Assembly (NCBI GenBank): GCA_029259745.1
Contig: JAJDEO010000069.1
Span: 62,001 to 126,000, forward strand
DNA: 64,000 nt
Reading direction: 5' to 3'
Source: Planctomycetota bacterium
GTDB lineage: Bacteria > Planctomycetota > B15-G4
Under the pieces are notes generated by a model. The model searched no databases. It was not told the DNA's origin and saw only the letters and a list, made by a program, of their open reading frames with translations. This document shows, in pieces, positions 54,525-63,631 of the stretch. Position numbers and translations under genes: made by a program. Every line of letters starts with the position of its first letter. The first letter of the stretch is position 1.

Positions 54525-55940
54525 TCAGCCGTTCAGCTTGAGGAGTTCTTTGTAGATCTCGACCATCGATGCGGCGTCGTCCTGCATCGTGCGCGGCGGG
54601 TCCATCGACACGCTCCACGTGCGCAGACGCGTCGGGTTCTCGACGACGTCGAGCATGTGCTCGGCCAGGCTGTCGACATCGCCGGCCGGGAAGAGGCGTC
54701 CGGAGCGTCCGTCGACGATCAGCTCCGCCATGCCGCCCTGACCCGAGGCGATCACCGGCACGCCGGCAGCGAAGCTCTCCTGGATCACGACCGGCGAGTT
54801 CTCGAGCCACAGCGAAGGCATGACGAGACAGTCGATCTTGCGGAACGCCTGGCCGATCTCGCTGCGATCGACGGCGCCGCAGAACGTCACGTCGTAGCCC
54901 TCGGCCAGGTCGCGCAGCATCACGCCATAGTCGCCGAAGTGCTGGTCCGAACCATAGACGAGCACTCGGTAGGAGCCCTTGGGCAGCTTCGCGATCGCCT
55001 GCAGGAACACGTGCACGCCCTTGTGCGGCGCGAGCGTGCCGACGTAGCCGAACGTCACGATCTTCTCTTCGCCGTCGTCGGGGTCGCGGTCGTGCGCCTC
55101 GCGCACACCCTCGAGCGGCGCCGTGTCGATGCCGTAGCGCGACACGCGCACCTTGTTGCGCGGGATCCCCCACGCCGTGACACGCTCGGCGACCGTGTTC
55201 GAGGGCGACAGGAACAAGTCGACGTTCTCGATCAGCAGGTTGACCTTGCGGATGCGGTGCTTGAGCTCTTCCTTGAGGTCGACTTGCGCTCCGGCCTTGG
55301 CGCTCTTGCTCGGCGTCTTCGTCTTGCGGCGCTTGAGGTAGCGGCTGCGATCCTGGGCCCAGTAGACGACCGGCGCGAGGTCGACGCCGGACAGCTCGCG
55401 CGTGGCGGCGAGCAGGCGCAGCATGAGCTTCTCGGGCTTGCCCTGACTGAACTGGAAGTCTTGGAGGCAGGCTTGGCAGTCGGGCAGGCTCGGTCCGCTG
55501 CACAGGGCACCGTTGGGCAGCAACAGCTGGCCGAAGCGCACGCAGAAGAGCCAGAAATCGTTGAGCGTCATCGCGACGCGCGCACCGGAGGCACGCGAGA
55601 GGCGCGGCAGTCCGAGCGAGAGCAGCATGAGGTGCTGCACGTGCACGATGTCGGGCTTGACCTTGTCGAGCACGCGCTGGAAGGCGCCCTCGGCGCGCGG
55701 GTTGGCGAACGTCTCGTGGAAGTGCTCGTGGTCGAGGTTGTTGACCATGACGTGACACTTCAAGCCGTCGACGTTCCGCTCGAACATCGAGTAGCTGCGC
55801 TTGCTGAGCACCTTCTCGCTGCAGAAGATCTCGACCTCGTGGCCGAGCTCTGTGAGCGAGCGTGCGAGGTTGTAGGTGTACACCTCCGTACCTGCCGAAT
55901 GTTCGGGCAGGAAGAAGTGCACAGGCATGAGGATCTTCAT
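54525..55940 (-). CDS. GT4 glycosyltransferase
   Basis: The 471-aa GT-B protein begins KILMPVHFFLPEHSAGTEVYT and carries IVHVQHLMLLSLGLP. The four-Cys motif follows LNDFWLFC (C-x13-C-x7-C-x2-C; Val replaces the usual Pro after the first Cys). A Lys-rich insertion near residue 205 (RRKTKTPSKSAKAG) precedes the donor half VTFGYVGTLAPHKGVHVFL and LWLENSPVVIQESFAAGVPVI. ATG at 55940 has GAGGAAGGG upstream and overlaps the GT2 stop by one base (TGATG). Confidence 0.9.
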   Translation of the reverse strand: MKILMPVHFFLPEHSAGTEVYTYNLARSLTELGHEVEIFCSEKVLSKRSYSMFERNVDGLKCHVMVNNLDHEHFHETFANPRAEGAFQRVLDKVKPDIVHVQHLMLLSLGLPRLSRASGARVAMTLNDFWLFCVRFGQLLLPNGALCSGPSLPDCQACLQDFQFSQGKPEKLMLRLLAATRELSGVDLAPVVYWAQDRSRYLKRRKTKTPSKSAKAGAQVDLKEELKHRIRKVNLLIENVDLFLSPSNTVAERVTAWGIPRNKVRVSRYGIDTAPLEGVREAHDRDPDDGEEKIVTFGYVGTLAPHKGVHVFLQAIAKLPKGSYRVLVYGSDQHFGDYGVMLRDLAEGYDVTFCGAVDRSEIGQAFRKIDCLVMPSLWLENSPVVIQESFAAGVPVIASGQGGMAELIVDGRSGRLFPAGDVDSLAEHMLDVVENPTRLRTWSVSMDPPRTMQDDAASMVEIYKELLKLNG

Positions 55941-56959
55941 CAGCCCTTCCTCGCGTATCGGGCAGCGACGTCCGCCGTGATGCGCTGCCCACGGAAGCCG
56001 TCCCAGACTCCCTTGAGTTTTGCGACGGCCCCCGCGGCATGACCGCGGACGAGCCCGCGGAGGAGGGCCGCGGGCCACAAGAGCAAATCAAAGACGATGA
56101 GTGCGGTCCAGCCTGCGAATCCGCCGTGCTTGCGGAGGAAGTGGACCGAGTTGACCGCCGTCATGTATTTCCGGCCCGGCGAATAGCCTCCGCCAGTGCT
56201 CGCCGAGAGACCGTGCTGCGCCACGGCGCCCGAGTACACAACGGCCCTGAGACCTGCTCGGCGCAGGCGCAGGCACCAATCGGCGTCTTCGAGGTAGCAG
56301 AAGAAGTCCTCGTCGAGGCCGCCTATGGCCTCCCAGGCTTCACGGGCGACGAGCAGGCACGTCCCGGGGACGTAGTCGACGTCGCGCGGTGGCTGTGGGC
56401 CGCTCAGAGGCTCGTCGTGCTCGAGCAGCTGTGTGACATTGATCCCGGGCCCGATGCGTCCTCCGCAGGCCCAGACGCGCTCGGGGTCGTCGAGGTAGAC
56501 GAGGCACGGTCCGAGCGCCCCCACGGCACCCGAGCGGGTCGCGCGGGCCTCGACGAGCCCCTCACCGAGCCGCACGAAGAGCTCCGGCGGGACGACCACG
56601 TCGTTGTTGAGCAGGCAGACCCAGTCGGCGTCGAGCGCTCCGAAGGCCTCGACCATCGCGCGGTTGTTGCCGCCTGCGTAGCCGTGGTTCTCGTCGAAGC
56701 GCAGCACCGTGAGGTCGGGATCATCGGCCATGGCGGCCTCCACCGACCCGTCGCTCGAGGCGTTGTCGGCCAGCAGCAGGCGCGGCCGCGGCTCGTCGCA
56801 GGCGCGCAGCGACGCCAGGCAGCGGCGCGTCGCGTCGCCGCCGTTCCAGTTGAGGACGACGGCCACGACGTTCGACAGATCGGCGTCCTTGCGGGGCATC
56901 CGGACTTCGGCTCGCAGCGGGGAGGACGACGATGACGATACGGGATCGTCGACAGTCAC
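55940..56959 (-). CDS. GT2 glycosyltransferase
   Basis: The 339-aa protein has VVAVVLNWNGGDA, LADNASSDGS, HGYAGGNNRA and the metal-site NND in LLNNDVVVPPEL. GGLDEDFFCYLEDADWCLRLRRAG follows, the typical acceptor-side motif of rhamnosyltransferase-like GT2 enzymes. A C-terminal hydrophobic patch (LIVFDLLLWPAALLRGLV) may sit on the membrane. The GTG at 56959 overlaps the upstream stop by 4 nt (GTGA). Confidence 0.9.
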   Translation of the reverse strand: MTVDDPVSSSSSSPLRAEVRMPRKDADLSNVVAVVLNWNGGDATRRCLASLRACDEPRPRLLLADNASSDGSVEAAMADDPDLTVLRFDENHGYAGGNNRAMVEAFGALDADWVCLLNNDVVVPPELFVRLGEGLVEARATRSGAVGALGPCLVYLDDPERVWACGGRIGPGINVTQLLEHDEPLSGPQPPRDVDYVPGTCLLVAREAWEAIGGLDEDFFCYLEDADWCLRLRRAGLRAVVYSGAVAQHGLSASTGGGYSPGRKYMTAVNSVHFLRKHGGFAGWTALIVFDLLLWPAALLRGLVRGHAAGAVAKLKGVWDGFRGQRITADVAARYARKG

Positions 56960-58056
56960 GGAACGAACAGCCGCGCGATCCGCCACCACGTGGCCAGCAC
57001 AGCGTTGAACGCCCCCTCGAGGCGCGTCTCCAGACCCGATCGGTCGATCACGGGCGAGAACGTGAGGTCATCCGCGACCAACAGCTGTCGATCGCGCACC
57101 CGACGGCGTCCGCGCAGCTTGCGGCGCCACCTGAGCGCCTCGGGAATGAGGCCGATGAGCTCGATGCGTCCGCGCAGGTAGGCTCCGAGGACGCCGCGCT
57201 TGGCCGCGAACACCATCCAGACGAACGCGTACGCGCAGCGCCCCGGCCACGTGACGATCAGCGCCATCACGCCGTAGTTCTTCAGCACGAGATAACCGCG
57301 GTTGCGAGCGTGCAGGAACGCGCGCGTCGCGGGGTACTCGGCCGCGCCGGGCCGATACGAGATGCCCTCGGTGCCGTGCAGATGCAGCACGCTGCAGCCG
57401 GGCACGCGTCGCAGCCGGCCGCCGCGCGCACGCAGCCGATAGCTGAGGTCGTGGTCCTCGAAGAGGATGAAGAAGGTGCCGTCGTAGCCGCCAGCGTCGA
57501 GGATCGCGAGGCGGTCCATCAGCAGCGCCATCGAGATGACGGCGTCGACGTCCTCGGGTTCGCCCGGCTCGTCAGTGACGCGCTCGAGCAGGTGGTCGAG
57601 GCACATGACGCCGACGTAGTGCATGCGCCCGCCGTCATAGTGGACCACCTCGGGGTCGTCGGCGAGGACGGCCCGCGGTTGCACGATGACGGTGCCCATC
57701 TCGCGCGTCTGCGGCCAGAGCTTCTCGAGCGTGTCGGGCTCGAGGACGACGTCGGAGTCGATCTGCAGCACCCACTTCGTCGAGGCCTCGACGAGCCCGC
57801 GGTTGCGCGCCGGGCAGGGACCTTCGTTGCGCGGCAGCTGGATGAGGCGGACGGGGTAGCGCTGGATGATGTCGATCGAGCCGTCCGTCGACGCATTGTC
57901 GAGCACGATGACGTCCGTCACGCGACCGCGCAGGGCTTTGACCGAACTCAGGCACGCGTCGAGGTAGGCCTCGCCGTTGAAGTTCGTGACGCAGACCGTC
58001 ACCGGTCCGACATCGGACAGTCGCTCCTCGTCCACGCCAGTTGCGGCCGTGGTCAC
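56956..58056 (-). CDS. GT2 glycosyltransferase
   Basis: The 366-aa protein has VTVCVTNFNGEAYL, VLDNASTDGS, NEGPCPARNRGL and DSDV as metal site in QIDSDVVLEPDT. LDAGGYDGTFFILFEDHDLSYRLRARGG follows. A hydrophobic region near residue 270 (YGVMALIVTWPGRCAYAFVWMVFAAKRG) suggests membrane attachment. The GTG at 58056 overlaps the preceding gene's stop (GTGA). The likely acceptor is a lipid-linked glycan. Confidence 0.9.
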   Translation of the reverse strand: MTTAATGVDEERLSDVGPVTVCVTNFNGEAYLDACLSSVKALRGRVTDVIVLDNASTDGSIDIIQRYPVRLIQLPRNEGPCPARNRGLVEASTKWVLQIDSDVVLEPDTLEKLWPQTREMGTVIVQPRAVLADDPEVVHYDGGRMHYVGVMCLDHLLERVTDEPGEPEDVDAVISMALLMDRLAILDAGGYDGTFFILFEDHDLSYRLRARGGRLRRVPGCSVLHLHGTEGISYRPGAAEYPATRAFLHARNRGYLVLKNYGVMALIVTWPGRCAYAFVWMVFAAKRGVLGAYLRGRIELIGLIPEALRWRRKLRGRRRVRDRQLLVADDLTFSPVIDRSGLETRLEGAFNAVLATWWRIARLFVP

Positions 58057-58991
58057 AGGCCCTGGATCCGGAAGATCGGATCGCGCACGACCTGCCGATG
58101 CGAGATGCAATACGGCAGGTTCATGAGCGCGTTGAGCGACGCTTTGACGACGATCCACTTCGCGCCGGGCGTTTCGCGGATCGCCTGGGCGACGCCGAGC
58201 GTGCCCGTCGCCTCGAGTTCGTGCTCGTCGGCGCGCGCCGTCGCGTCGCTCTGCACGCTTGCGCCGCCGCCGAAGAGCGCCTTGCGACCCAGCAACGACG
58301 CGGCGCGGAAGACATCACTCCACGCGGCGTACTTGAACGCGCAGAGCCAGAAGTTGCGCACGTGGTAGTAGAGGCTGCGCTTGCCGGCCTTCATGCCGAA
58401 GGGCGTCTGGTGATGGATCACCGGCTCGGGGTGTTGGAGGATCCGGTAGCCGGCATTGACGACACGCGCCGTGAGGTCGCGCTCGTTGCCGTAGATGAAC
58501 AGTCGCTCGTCGTAACCGCCGCAGGCGCGCAGCACGTGCGCGCGCATCAGCGTCCCGCAGCCGCGGAACGTCGAGGCGTAGTACGGCCCGCGTTCGACCT
58601 CGGCGCGCTGGTAGGCCTCCGGCATGCCCGGCTCGATCACGCGACTCGACACGGCGGCGGTGGTGTCGGGCTCCGACTCGAGCACGCGCTCGAGGATCTC
58701 GAGCCAGCTCGTCGTCGCCTCGACGTCGTCGTCCATGATCGCGATCGCGTCGCCGCTGGCGCGCCTGAAGCCGACGTTGAACGTCTCGCAGGCGCCGAGC
58801 TTGTCGGTCGACATCTGCATGATGACGAGATCGGGGTGCTCGTTGCGCAGGTACTCGACCGTGTCGTCACTCGAGCAGTTGTCGACGACGACGATTTCGT
58901 CGGGCACACGGGTACCGGCCTTCAGCGCGCGGACATTCGCGTCGACGGCCTCGCGCTTGTTCCACGTGGAGATGACGCAGGAGATCTTCAT
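58053..58991 (-). CDS. GT2 glycosyltransferase
   Basis: The 312-aa protein begins KISCVISTWNKREAV, with VVDNCSSDDT, LGACETFNVGF and the metal-site DDD in IAIMDDDVEATTSW. CGGYDERLFIYGNERDLTARVVNAGY follows. It is the first of three consecutive coupled GT2 genes. The start ATG at 58991 lies 107 bp downstream of the SGNH gene. The open frame continues upstream across that gap and into the SGNH gene, but there it has no family character. Confidence 0.9.
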   Translation of the reverse strand: MKISCVISTWNKREAVDANVRALKAGTRVPDEIVVVDNCSSDDTVEYLRNEHPDLVIMQMSTDKLGACETFNVGFRRASGDAIAIMDDDVEATTSWLEILERVLESEPDTTAAVSSRVIEPGMPEAYQRAEVERGPYYASTFRGCGTLMRAHVLRACGGYDERLFIYGNERDLTARVVNAGYRILQHPEPVIHHQTPFGMKAGKRSLYYHVRNFWLCAFKYAAWSDVFRAASLLGRKALFGGGASVQSDATARADEHELEATGTLGVAQAIRETPGAKWIVVKASLNALMNLPYCISHRQVVRDPIFRIQGL

Positions 58992-59098
58992 CGACACCGG
59001 ACTGAGCTGGGGAGAGCGAATCGAAGAGGATAGCGATCCGTCGATGCGTCGGAAGGCGCGAGCCGCTCGATTCGCGTCTTGCGCGCGTTTGCTCTCGA

Positions 59099-60670
59099 TC
59101 AGGGATCGACGATCGCGATGCGGAGAGGCTGGAACGAGGCCACCAGGACGCGGCTGTCGGCACGCGCCACGACCCAGTCGGCAGGGAGGAGTTCGACCTC
59201 GCCGATGCCGTACAGATCGTCGTCTGGGCGCTCGGGCAGCTCGGCGTTGAAGCGTCCGAGGGAATCTGCGGGGATCGTAAGCGTCCCCAGGGACTGGCCG
59301 CGCCAGCGCACCTCGACGTCGAGTGGATAGAGGTCGGGACGGTTTTCGATCGGCGCAGCGACAACGAGCAGGACCCCGCCGAGCGCCGGCTCGGGCAGCG
59401 CGACGGCGAGGCCGGTGCGTGCCGTCCCGTTGGGATTGCAGCCGCCGAGCACCTGCTGGATCCCGCGGCCGCTCTGAAAGTCGATTTCGGGAAGAAAGTC
59501 GCCCGCGACCTCGGCGCGATGGAGTTCGGCGCGCGTGCGGGTCTGCTCGATCGAGAGGATCGCGCGCCGCTGTGCGGTGTACTCGCTGGCGACGCTCGGC
59601 CACGGGGGCGACTTCTGACTGTCGACCCAGCCGCGCTCGGCGAGGTCGCGCGCGATCCAAGTGGCCCAGACGGAGAGAGTCTCGGCGTTGGGGTGTGGGT
59701 CGTAGCCGAGCGTGAAGCGCGCGAGGGTGGCGCGCATCAAACCCATCGCGGCCGGGACGAGCGCAGCGGTGGCCTCGTCGAGCTGCGCGAGATGATCGTC
59801 GAGCAGACCGCCGAAGGGTGAGGCCCCGGTGCGCAGAAGTGCGAGCCGCGCGCCGCGCTCCTCGACCAGCACACGCAGCGCCTGCACCGACGCCGCCGCC
59901 TCGGCGTACTTGCGGCGCGACGTCGCACACACGTCCGACATCAGCGCATCGACGCCGAGATCATGGTCATCGAGCGGCACCCCTTCGGCCCGCGCGCGCT
60001 CTTCGGCGGCGCGCACGAGCTGCACCGAGCGCCCCACCGCGATCTCGATGAGCGGCTCGGGCGAATGGATCACGGGCTCCTCGCGCCGCGTGCCGCGACT
60101 CGTGACGCCGCTGGTGTCCGCCAGGTCGTTGTGCACGGGAAGGTAGAGGACGATGTCGGGGTCGAGCCGATCGATGTGATGCGCGAGGTAGGCGCGCGGG
60201 CTCTCGTGGTTCCAGCTCGGCACGGCGATCGTCGAGCACATGACGCGTCGGCCCGCGGCGCCGCGCACGCGTTCGTCGTCGAGCAACGTCTCGAGCGCGT
60301 GGGCGAGGCACTCGTCATCGTCGACACCGAAACCGAACGCGACCGAGTCGCCGACGACGAGGATATGGATGACGGCGGCGCCCGGCGGCACGCGTTGCGC
60401 GCGGCGACGCATGCCGTGCTCGTCGGTCGTGAAGGTGGATTCGAGCAGCGTCATCGTCGTGGACGGAGCGAGGACATAACCCACACGCGGATCGGGATGA
60501 CGTTGGTAGAGCCCGAGCTGCTCGGCGTCGGCAGCGTCTGCGGGATCGACCTCGGCGGGCTGCGCGGGACGTTCGTCGAGCAGGCTGCGGCCCGTCGTCG
60601 CGTGCCACGCGCCCTCGACGGCCAGCGCGATCAACGCCACGACCATGACGCCGAGCAGCACAGCCCGCAT
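59099..60670 (-). CDS. membrane-anchored SGNH/GDSL-type hydrolase
   Basis: The 523-aa protein has an N-terminal anchor (VLLGVMVVALIALAV). An SGNH domain follows: block I ILVVGDSVAFGFGV (GDS 107-109, Ser108 nucleophile), block III-like LPVHNDLAD (Asn181) and block V DPHPN (Asp324, His326). Such enzymes remove or add acyl groups on surface polysaccharides. A C-terminal beta-rich extension of about 150 residues may bind carbohydrate. ATG at 60670 overlaps the PIG-L stop by one base; the GTG three bases upstream is an equal alternative. Its neighbours suggest acyl editing of the glycan. Confidence 0.8.
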   Translation of the reverse strand: MRAVLLGVMVVALIALAVEGAWHATTGRSLLDERPAQPAEVDPADAADAEQLGLYQRHPDPRVGYVLAPSTTMTLLESTFTTDEHGMRRRAQRVPPGAAVIHILVVGDSVAFGFGVDDDECLAHALETLLDDERVRGAAGRRVMCSTIAVPSWNHESPRAYLAHHIDRLDPDIVLYLPVHNDLADTSGVTSRGTRREEPVIHSPEPLIEIAVGRSVQLVRAAEERARAEGVPLDDHDLGVDALMSDVCATSRRKYAEAAASVQALRVLVEERGARLALLRTGASPFGGLLDDHLAQLDEATAALVPAAMGLMRATLARFTLGYDPHPNAETLSVWATWIARDLAERGWVDSQKSPPWPSVASEYTAQRRAILSIEQTRTRAELHRAEVAGDFLPEIDFQSGRGIQQVLGGCNPNGTARTGLAVALPEPALGGVLLVVAAPIENRPDLYPLDVEVRWRGQSLGTLTIPADSLGRFNAELPERPDDDLYGIGEVELLPADWVVARADSRVLVASFQPLRIAIVDP

Positions 60671-61398
60671 CACGCGTCCGTCAGTCCTTGCGCACGCCCG
60701 ATCGCGATGACGGATTCGAGCAAGGGCTCGATCCCCGCGGGGTCGACGTCCATGAACGCCTCGGCGTGCGTGATCTCCGGAAGGTCGACGTTGACAGTGC
60801 GAGCGCGCCCGCGCGCGTCACACTTGTCGACGATGTCGATCCGCCCGAGCTGACTCGCGAAGGCAGCCAGCGCACTCCGCTTGCGTTCGGCGACAGGCGT
60901 CGTGTCGAGCAGGAAACTCGCCATCGCCTCGGTGTTCACCTCGAAGAGCAAGAGCTTGGCGGGCGCGACGGACGACAGCGCGAGCGCGGCCGCCGTGGCC
61001 CGCAGCGTCGCCACGTGGTCGGGGTGCATCTCGAACGGCGACGGCGCATAGACCACCGTCGGCGCGAAGTCCGTCAGCAGCGTGGCGAGACGGTCGGCGA
61101 GCTCGACGTCGCCCGCCACGTCCCCGTCCGGCGCTCCGAGGCACGACACGGCCGCATCACCGAGCAGCGCCGCCGCCTCCCGCGACTCGTCGAGGCGCGT
61201 CGAGCCATCGCCGCCGTCTTCACCCTGCGTGACGAGCGCGACGTGCACCTCGTCGCCGCGCTGGACATGCAGCGCGATCGCCCCGCCGCAGCCGATGATC
61301 TCGTCGTCGGGGTGCGGTGCGACGACGAGCACACGCCCGGCCGGCACGTGATCGATGCCGTAGAGCGGCGGGAAGCGCTGGGCCGTCGGCGCGGTCAT
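60670..61398 (-). CDS. PIG-L family (LmbE-type) zinc deacetylase
   Basis: The 242-aa protein has the zinc motif HPDDE (residues 29-33, APHPDDEIIGCGG) and the second ligand region HPDHV (His125, His128). It is a cytoplasmic N-acetylglucosaminyl deacetylase-like enzyme. It probably removes an acetyl group from an amino sugar on a lipid-linked or small-molecule acceptor. It overlaps the upstream GT4 stop by 4 nt (ATGA) and is one of two PIG-L enzymes flanking that GT4. Confidence 0.9.
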   Translation of the reverse strand: MTAPTAQRFPPLYGIDHVPAGRVLVVAPHPDDEIIGCGGAIALHVQRGDEVHVALVTQGEDGGDGSTRLDESREAAALLGDAAVSCLGAPDGDVAGDVELADRLATLLTDFAPTVVYAPSPFEMHPDHVATLRATAAALALSSVAPAKLLLFEVNTEAMASFLLDTTPVAERKRSALAAFASQLGRIDIVDKCDARGRARTVNVDLPEITHAEAFMDVDPAGIEPLLESVIAIGRAQGLTDA

Positions 61399-62642
61399 GG
61401 GAGCGCTGTCCCCAGCGCGAGGGCCTCGTCATAGATCTCCACGACGCGCTCGGCGTGCGTCCCGGGGTCGAGCACGTCGTCGCGCGGCGCGGCCGCCCAG
61501 CGTGCGAGGCGCTCCTCGTCGCCGGCCAGCTCAACGAGCAACGCGGCGAGCGCCTCGGGATCGGCGGCCGGCACGACGGCTCCGGCGGCGCCGACGCCTT
61601 CCTTCAATGCCCCGCGATCGGAAACGACGACGGGGAAGTTCACGGCTCGCGCTTCGGCGACAACAAGTCCGAACGTCTCCTCGGCACGGCTCATGAACAC
61701 GGCGAGGTCGGCTTCGCTGCGCAGGCTCTGGATCTCGGCCGGGCCGTAGCGCCCGCGGAACTCGACATCGAGCCCCTCAGCCGCGTCGAGCAGCTCTTCG
61801 GCGTGAGTCGCGTCCACGGGCTCGCCGAGGATCAACAGGGCCAGGCGCGGATCATGGGCGCTGTGCAACGCGGCGAGCAGGTCGAGCACGCCCTTGGCCG
61901 GGGCGAGGTGGCCCCACGTCGCGAGGACGAGGCGGCCGTCGGAACGCTCGCGCGGAGCAGGGACACGGTGAGCGGCAAGCCGCGCGGCGTGCGGGAGGAC
62001 GACGAGCGCATCGGCGAAGAGGCCACTGCGCGACCAACGCTCGTGCACCGTGCGGCTGGGGACGATCGCGCGGCGGATGGCCTTCGATTCGCTGGATGCC
62101 ACGTCGCCGCGGACGACGAGTTCGCGTGTGAGCTGCTCGTCGGACATGTCGACGTCGGGACGCACGCAAGCCGAACAGCGTTCGAGGTCGGGCAGCGGGA
62201 AGGCGTCGGCACACGACGTGCCGTCGGGCCGCACGAGGAACTGCCGCGCGCAGACGAGCGTGAAGTCATGCAGAGTCGCGACGACGGGAAAGCCGGCCGC
62301 GTCGAGCCGCGTCGCGAGGTCGAGCGAGAGCGTCATCGTGTGATGGACGTGAACGATGTCGGCTCGCTCACTACGCGCGATATCGATGACACGCTCGGCG
62401 ACGTCGTCGTAGCGATAGTCGATGCCATAGTTCTGCGCGGGCCGGCGGCGCACGCGATGCACGACGAGCCCCGCGAGGTCTTCCGTCGCCACGCCCCCGT
62501 CGGGTTCACGCTCATCGGTGCCGCAACACACCACGACGTCGTGCCCGATCATCCGCTGTGCGGCGGCAAGTGTCTCGACACATGCCTCCGTGCCGCCACG
62601 GAACTCCGGCGGAAAGTAATGCAGCACGTGCATGATCTTCAC
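61395..62642 (-). CDS. GT4 glycosyltransferase between two PIG-L deacetylases
   Basis: The 415-aa GT-B enzyme has IMHVLHYFPPEFRGGTEAC, IVHVHHTMTLSLDLA, and the four-Cys motif after LHDFTLVC (C-x12-C-x11-C-x2-C, with Ala after the first Cys). The donor half has ATWGHLAPAKGVLDLL and EETFGLVVAEARAVNFPVV. GTG at 62642 overlaps the upstream PIG-L stop by 4 nt, matching the other junctions. A GT4 with PIG-L partners recalls MshA/MshB or BshA/BshB thiol synthesis, but the protein resembles the surface-glycan GT4s of this window more. Confidence 0.88.
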   Translation of the reverse strand: MKIMHVLHYFPPEFRGGTEACVETLAAAQRMIGHDVVVCCGTDEREPDGGVATEDLAGLVVHRVRRRPAQNYGIDYRYDDVAERVIDIARSERADIVHVHHTMTLSLDLATRLDAAGFPVVATLHDFTLVCARQFLVRPDGTSCADAFPLPDLERCSACVRPDVDMSDEQLTRELVVRGDVASSESKAIRRAIVPSRTVHERWSRSGLFADALVVLPHAARLAAHRVPAPRERSDGRLVLATWGHLAPAKGVLDLLAALHSAHDPRLALLILGEPVDATHAEELLDAAEGLDVEFRGRYGPAEIQSLRSEADLAVFMSRAEETFGLVVAEARAVNFPVVVSDRGALKEGVGAAGAVVPAADPEALAALLVELAGDEERLARWAAAPRDDVLDPGTHAERVVEIYDEALALGTALP

Positions 62643-63349
62643 GCGCGCCCCCATTCGACGAAGGCTTCAGCGTAGAGCCCGCCGGGTGGCAGGAGCACGG
62701 AGCGGTAGCGGTTGAGACCGTCGACAGCGCGACAGATGTCATTGTGTTCGAGCTGGCTCGCGTAGCAGCGGATCGCCTCGAGCTTGACGTCGTAGACGTC
62801 GGCGACCTCGACGACGAGATCGGCGTCGAGTGGCGACCAGACTTCGTAGCCGTACGTCGTCGCCGAGCCGCCCCACTGGGCCAAGGCGCGCTGAACCATC
62901 AACGCCGTGACGTGGTGGTCGCTGTGACTCTCGCCGAGGTGCGGGACGTAGACGACGTCGGGCCGCACGCGTTCGAGCACGCCCACGAGCTGCCCGGTCG
63001 CGCCCACGAGGTCGCCCTCCGTCACGACCATGCTGTCGGGGTAGTCCCAGAACTCCGTCGACGAGAACCCGACCACCGCCGCGGCGGCCTCGGCCTCGCG
63101 GCGACGCAGGGCCGTGTACTCGCCCACATCGCGTGTCCCGCTGGCATCGCCGTGCACGCCGGTGGTCACCCAGAGCCCGTGGACAGGATCGCCGGCGCGC
63201 ACGTGCCGCACGAGCGTCGCGCCGGGGCCGATGACCTCGTCGTCGGGGTGCGGAGCCACGACGAGCACGACGCCACGCGCCGGGAGGTCGGCGCAGGGCC
63301 TCGGCACTTTCGGGGCGGGAATCGGAACGTGGTCGGCAGCGTCGGTCAC
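62639..63349 (-). CDS. PIG-L family (LmbE-type) zinc deacetylase
   Basis: The 236-aa protein has HPDDE (residues 34-38) and a His-rich HLGESHSDHHV segment as the second zinc-ligand region, a more extended form than in its neighbour at 60670-61398. The YPDSMVVTEGDLVG and LEHNDICRAVDGLNRYR segments are typical of sugar-cluster members. GTG at 63349 is the most likely start; upstream reading has no family features. It heads the second glycosyltransferase operon. Confidence 0.88.
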   Translation of the reverse strand: MTDAADHVPIPAPKVPRPCADLPARGVVLVVAPHPDDEVIGPGATLVRHVRAGDPVHGLWVTTGVHGDASGTRDVGEYTALRRREAEAAAAVVGFSSTEFWDYPDSMVVTEGDLVGATGQLVGVLERVRPDVVYVPHLGESHSDHHVTALMVQRALAQWGGSATTYGYEVWSPLDADLVVEVADVYDVKLEAIRCYASQLEHNDICRAVDGLNRYRSVLLPPGGLYAEAFVEWGRA

Positions 63350-63544
63350 GACGGCGAGTCTAGCCAACGTGGGTGGAGCGGTCTCCCCACGGCCGCGGAA
63401 TACGCCGCGCGTCCGAATCCGCAATCGCGCAGGCTTCGTTGCATGACCCGCACGGCTCGCGCCAGCTCGGCCCCAATGTCCGGCTGAACTGCACGGCGCA
63501 GGTCGAGAAAGTGCGCACCTCACGCGCTGCCGTCCGTGAAGCAA

Positions 63545-63573
63545 CCCGTGACGAGCGATGCTCTCGTCACGGG
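63545..63573 (-). terminator. hairpin terminator downstream of the edge gene
   Basis: CCCGTGACGAG (63545-63555) and CTCGTCACGGG (63563-63573) form a perfect 11-bp stem with a 7-nt loop. The hairpin lies about 60 nt after the stop of the minus-strand gene at the right edge and before the PIG-L operon. Confidence 0.72.
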
Positions 63574-63631
63574 CTGCTCGTGTCGCTGCTGACCGCAATA
63601 CTCCGCAGTCGTGTCTCCTTGAGCTCTCGAG

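Noticed and set aside
61395..63349. GT4 plus PIG-L as a mycothiol or bacillithiol synthesis pair
   Set aside because: The GT4 has the same four-Cys motif as the glycan GT4s and sits among GT2/SGNH genes; there are two PIG-L genes and no ligase or acetyltransferase partner.
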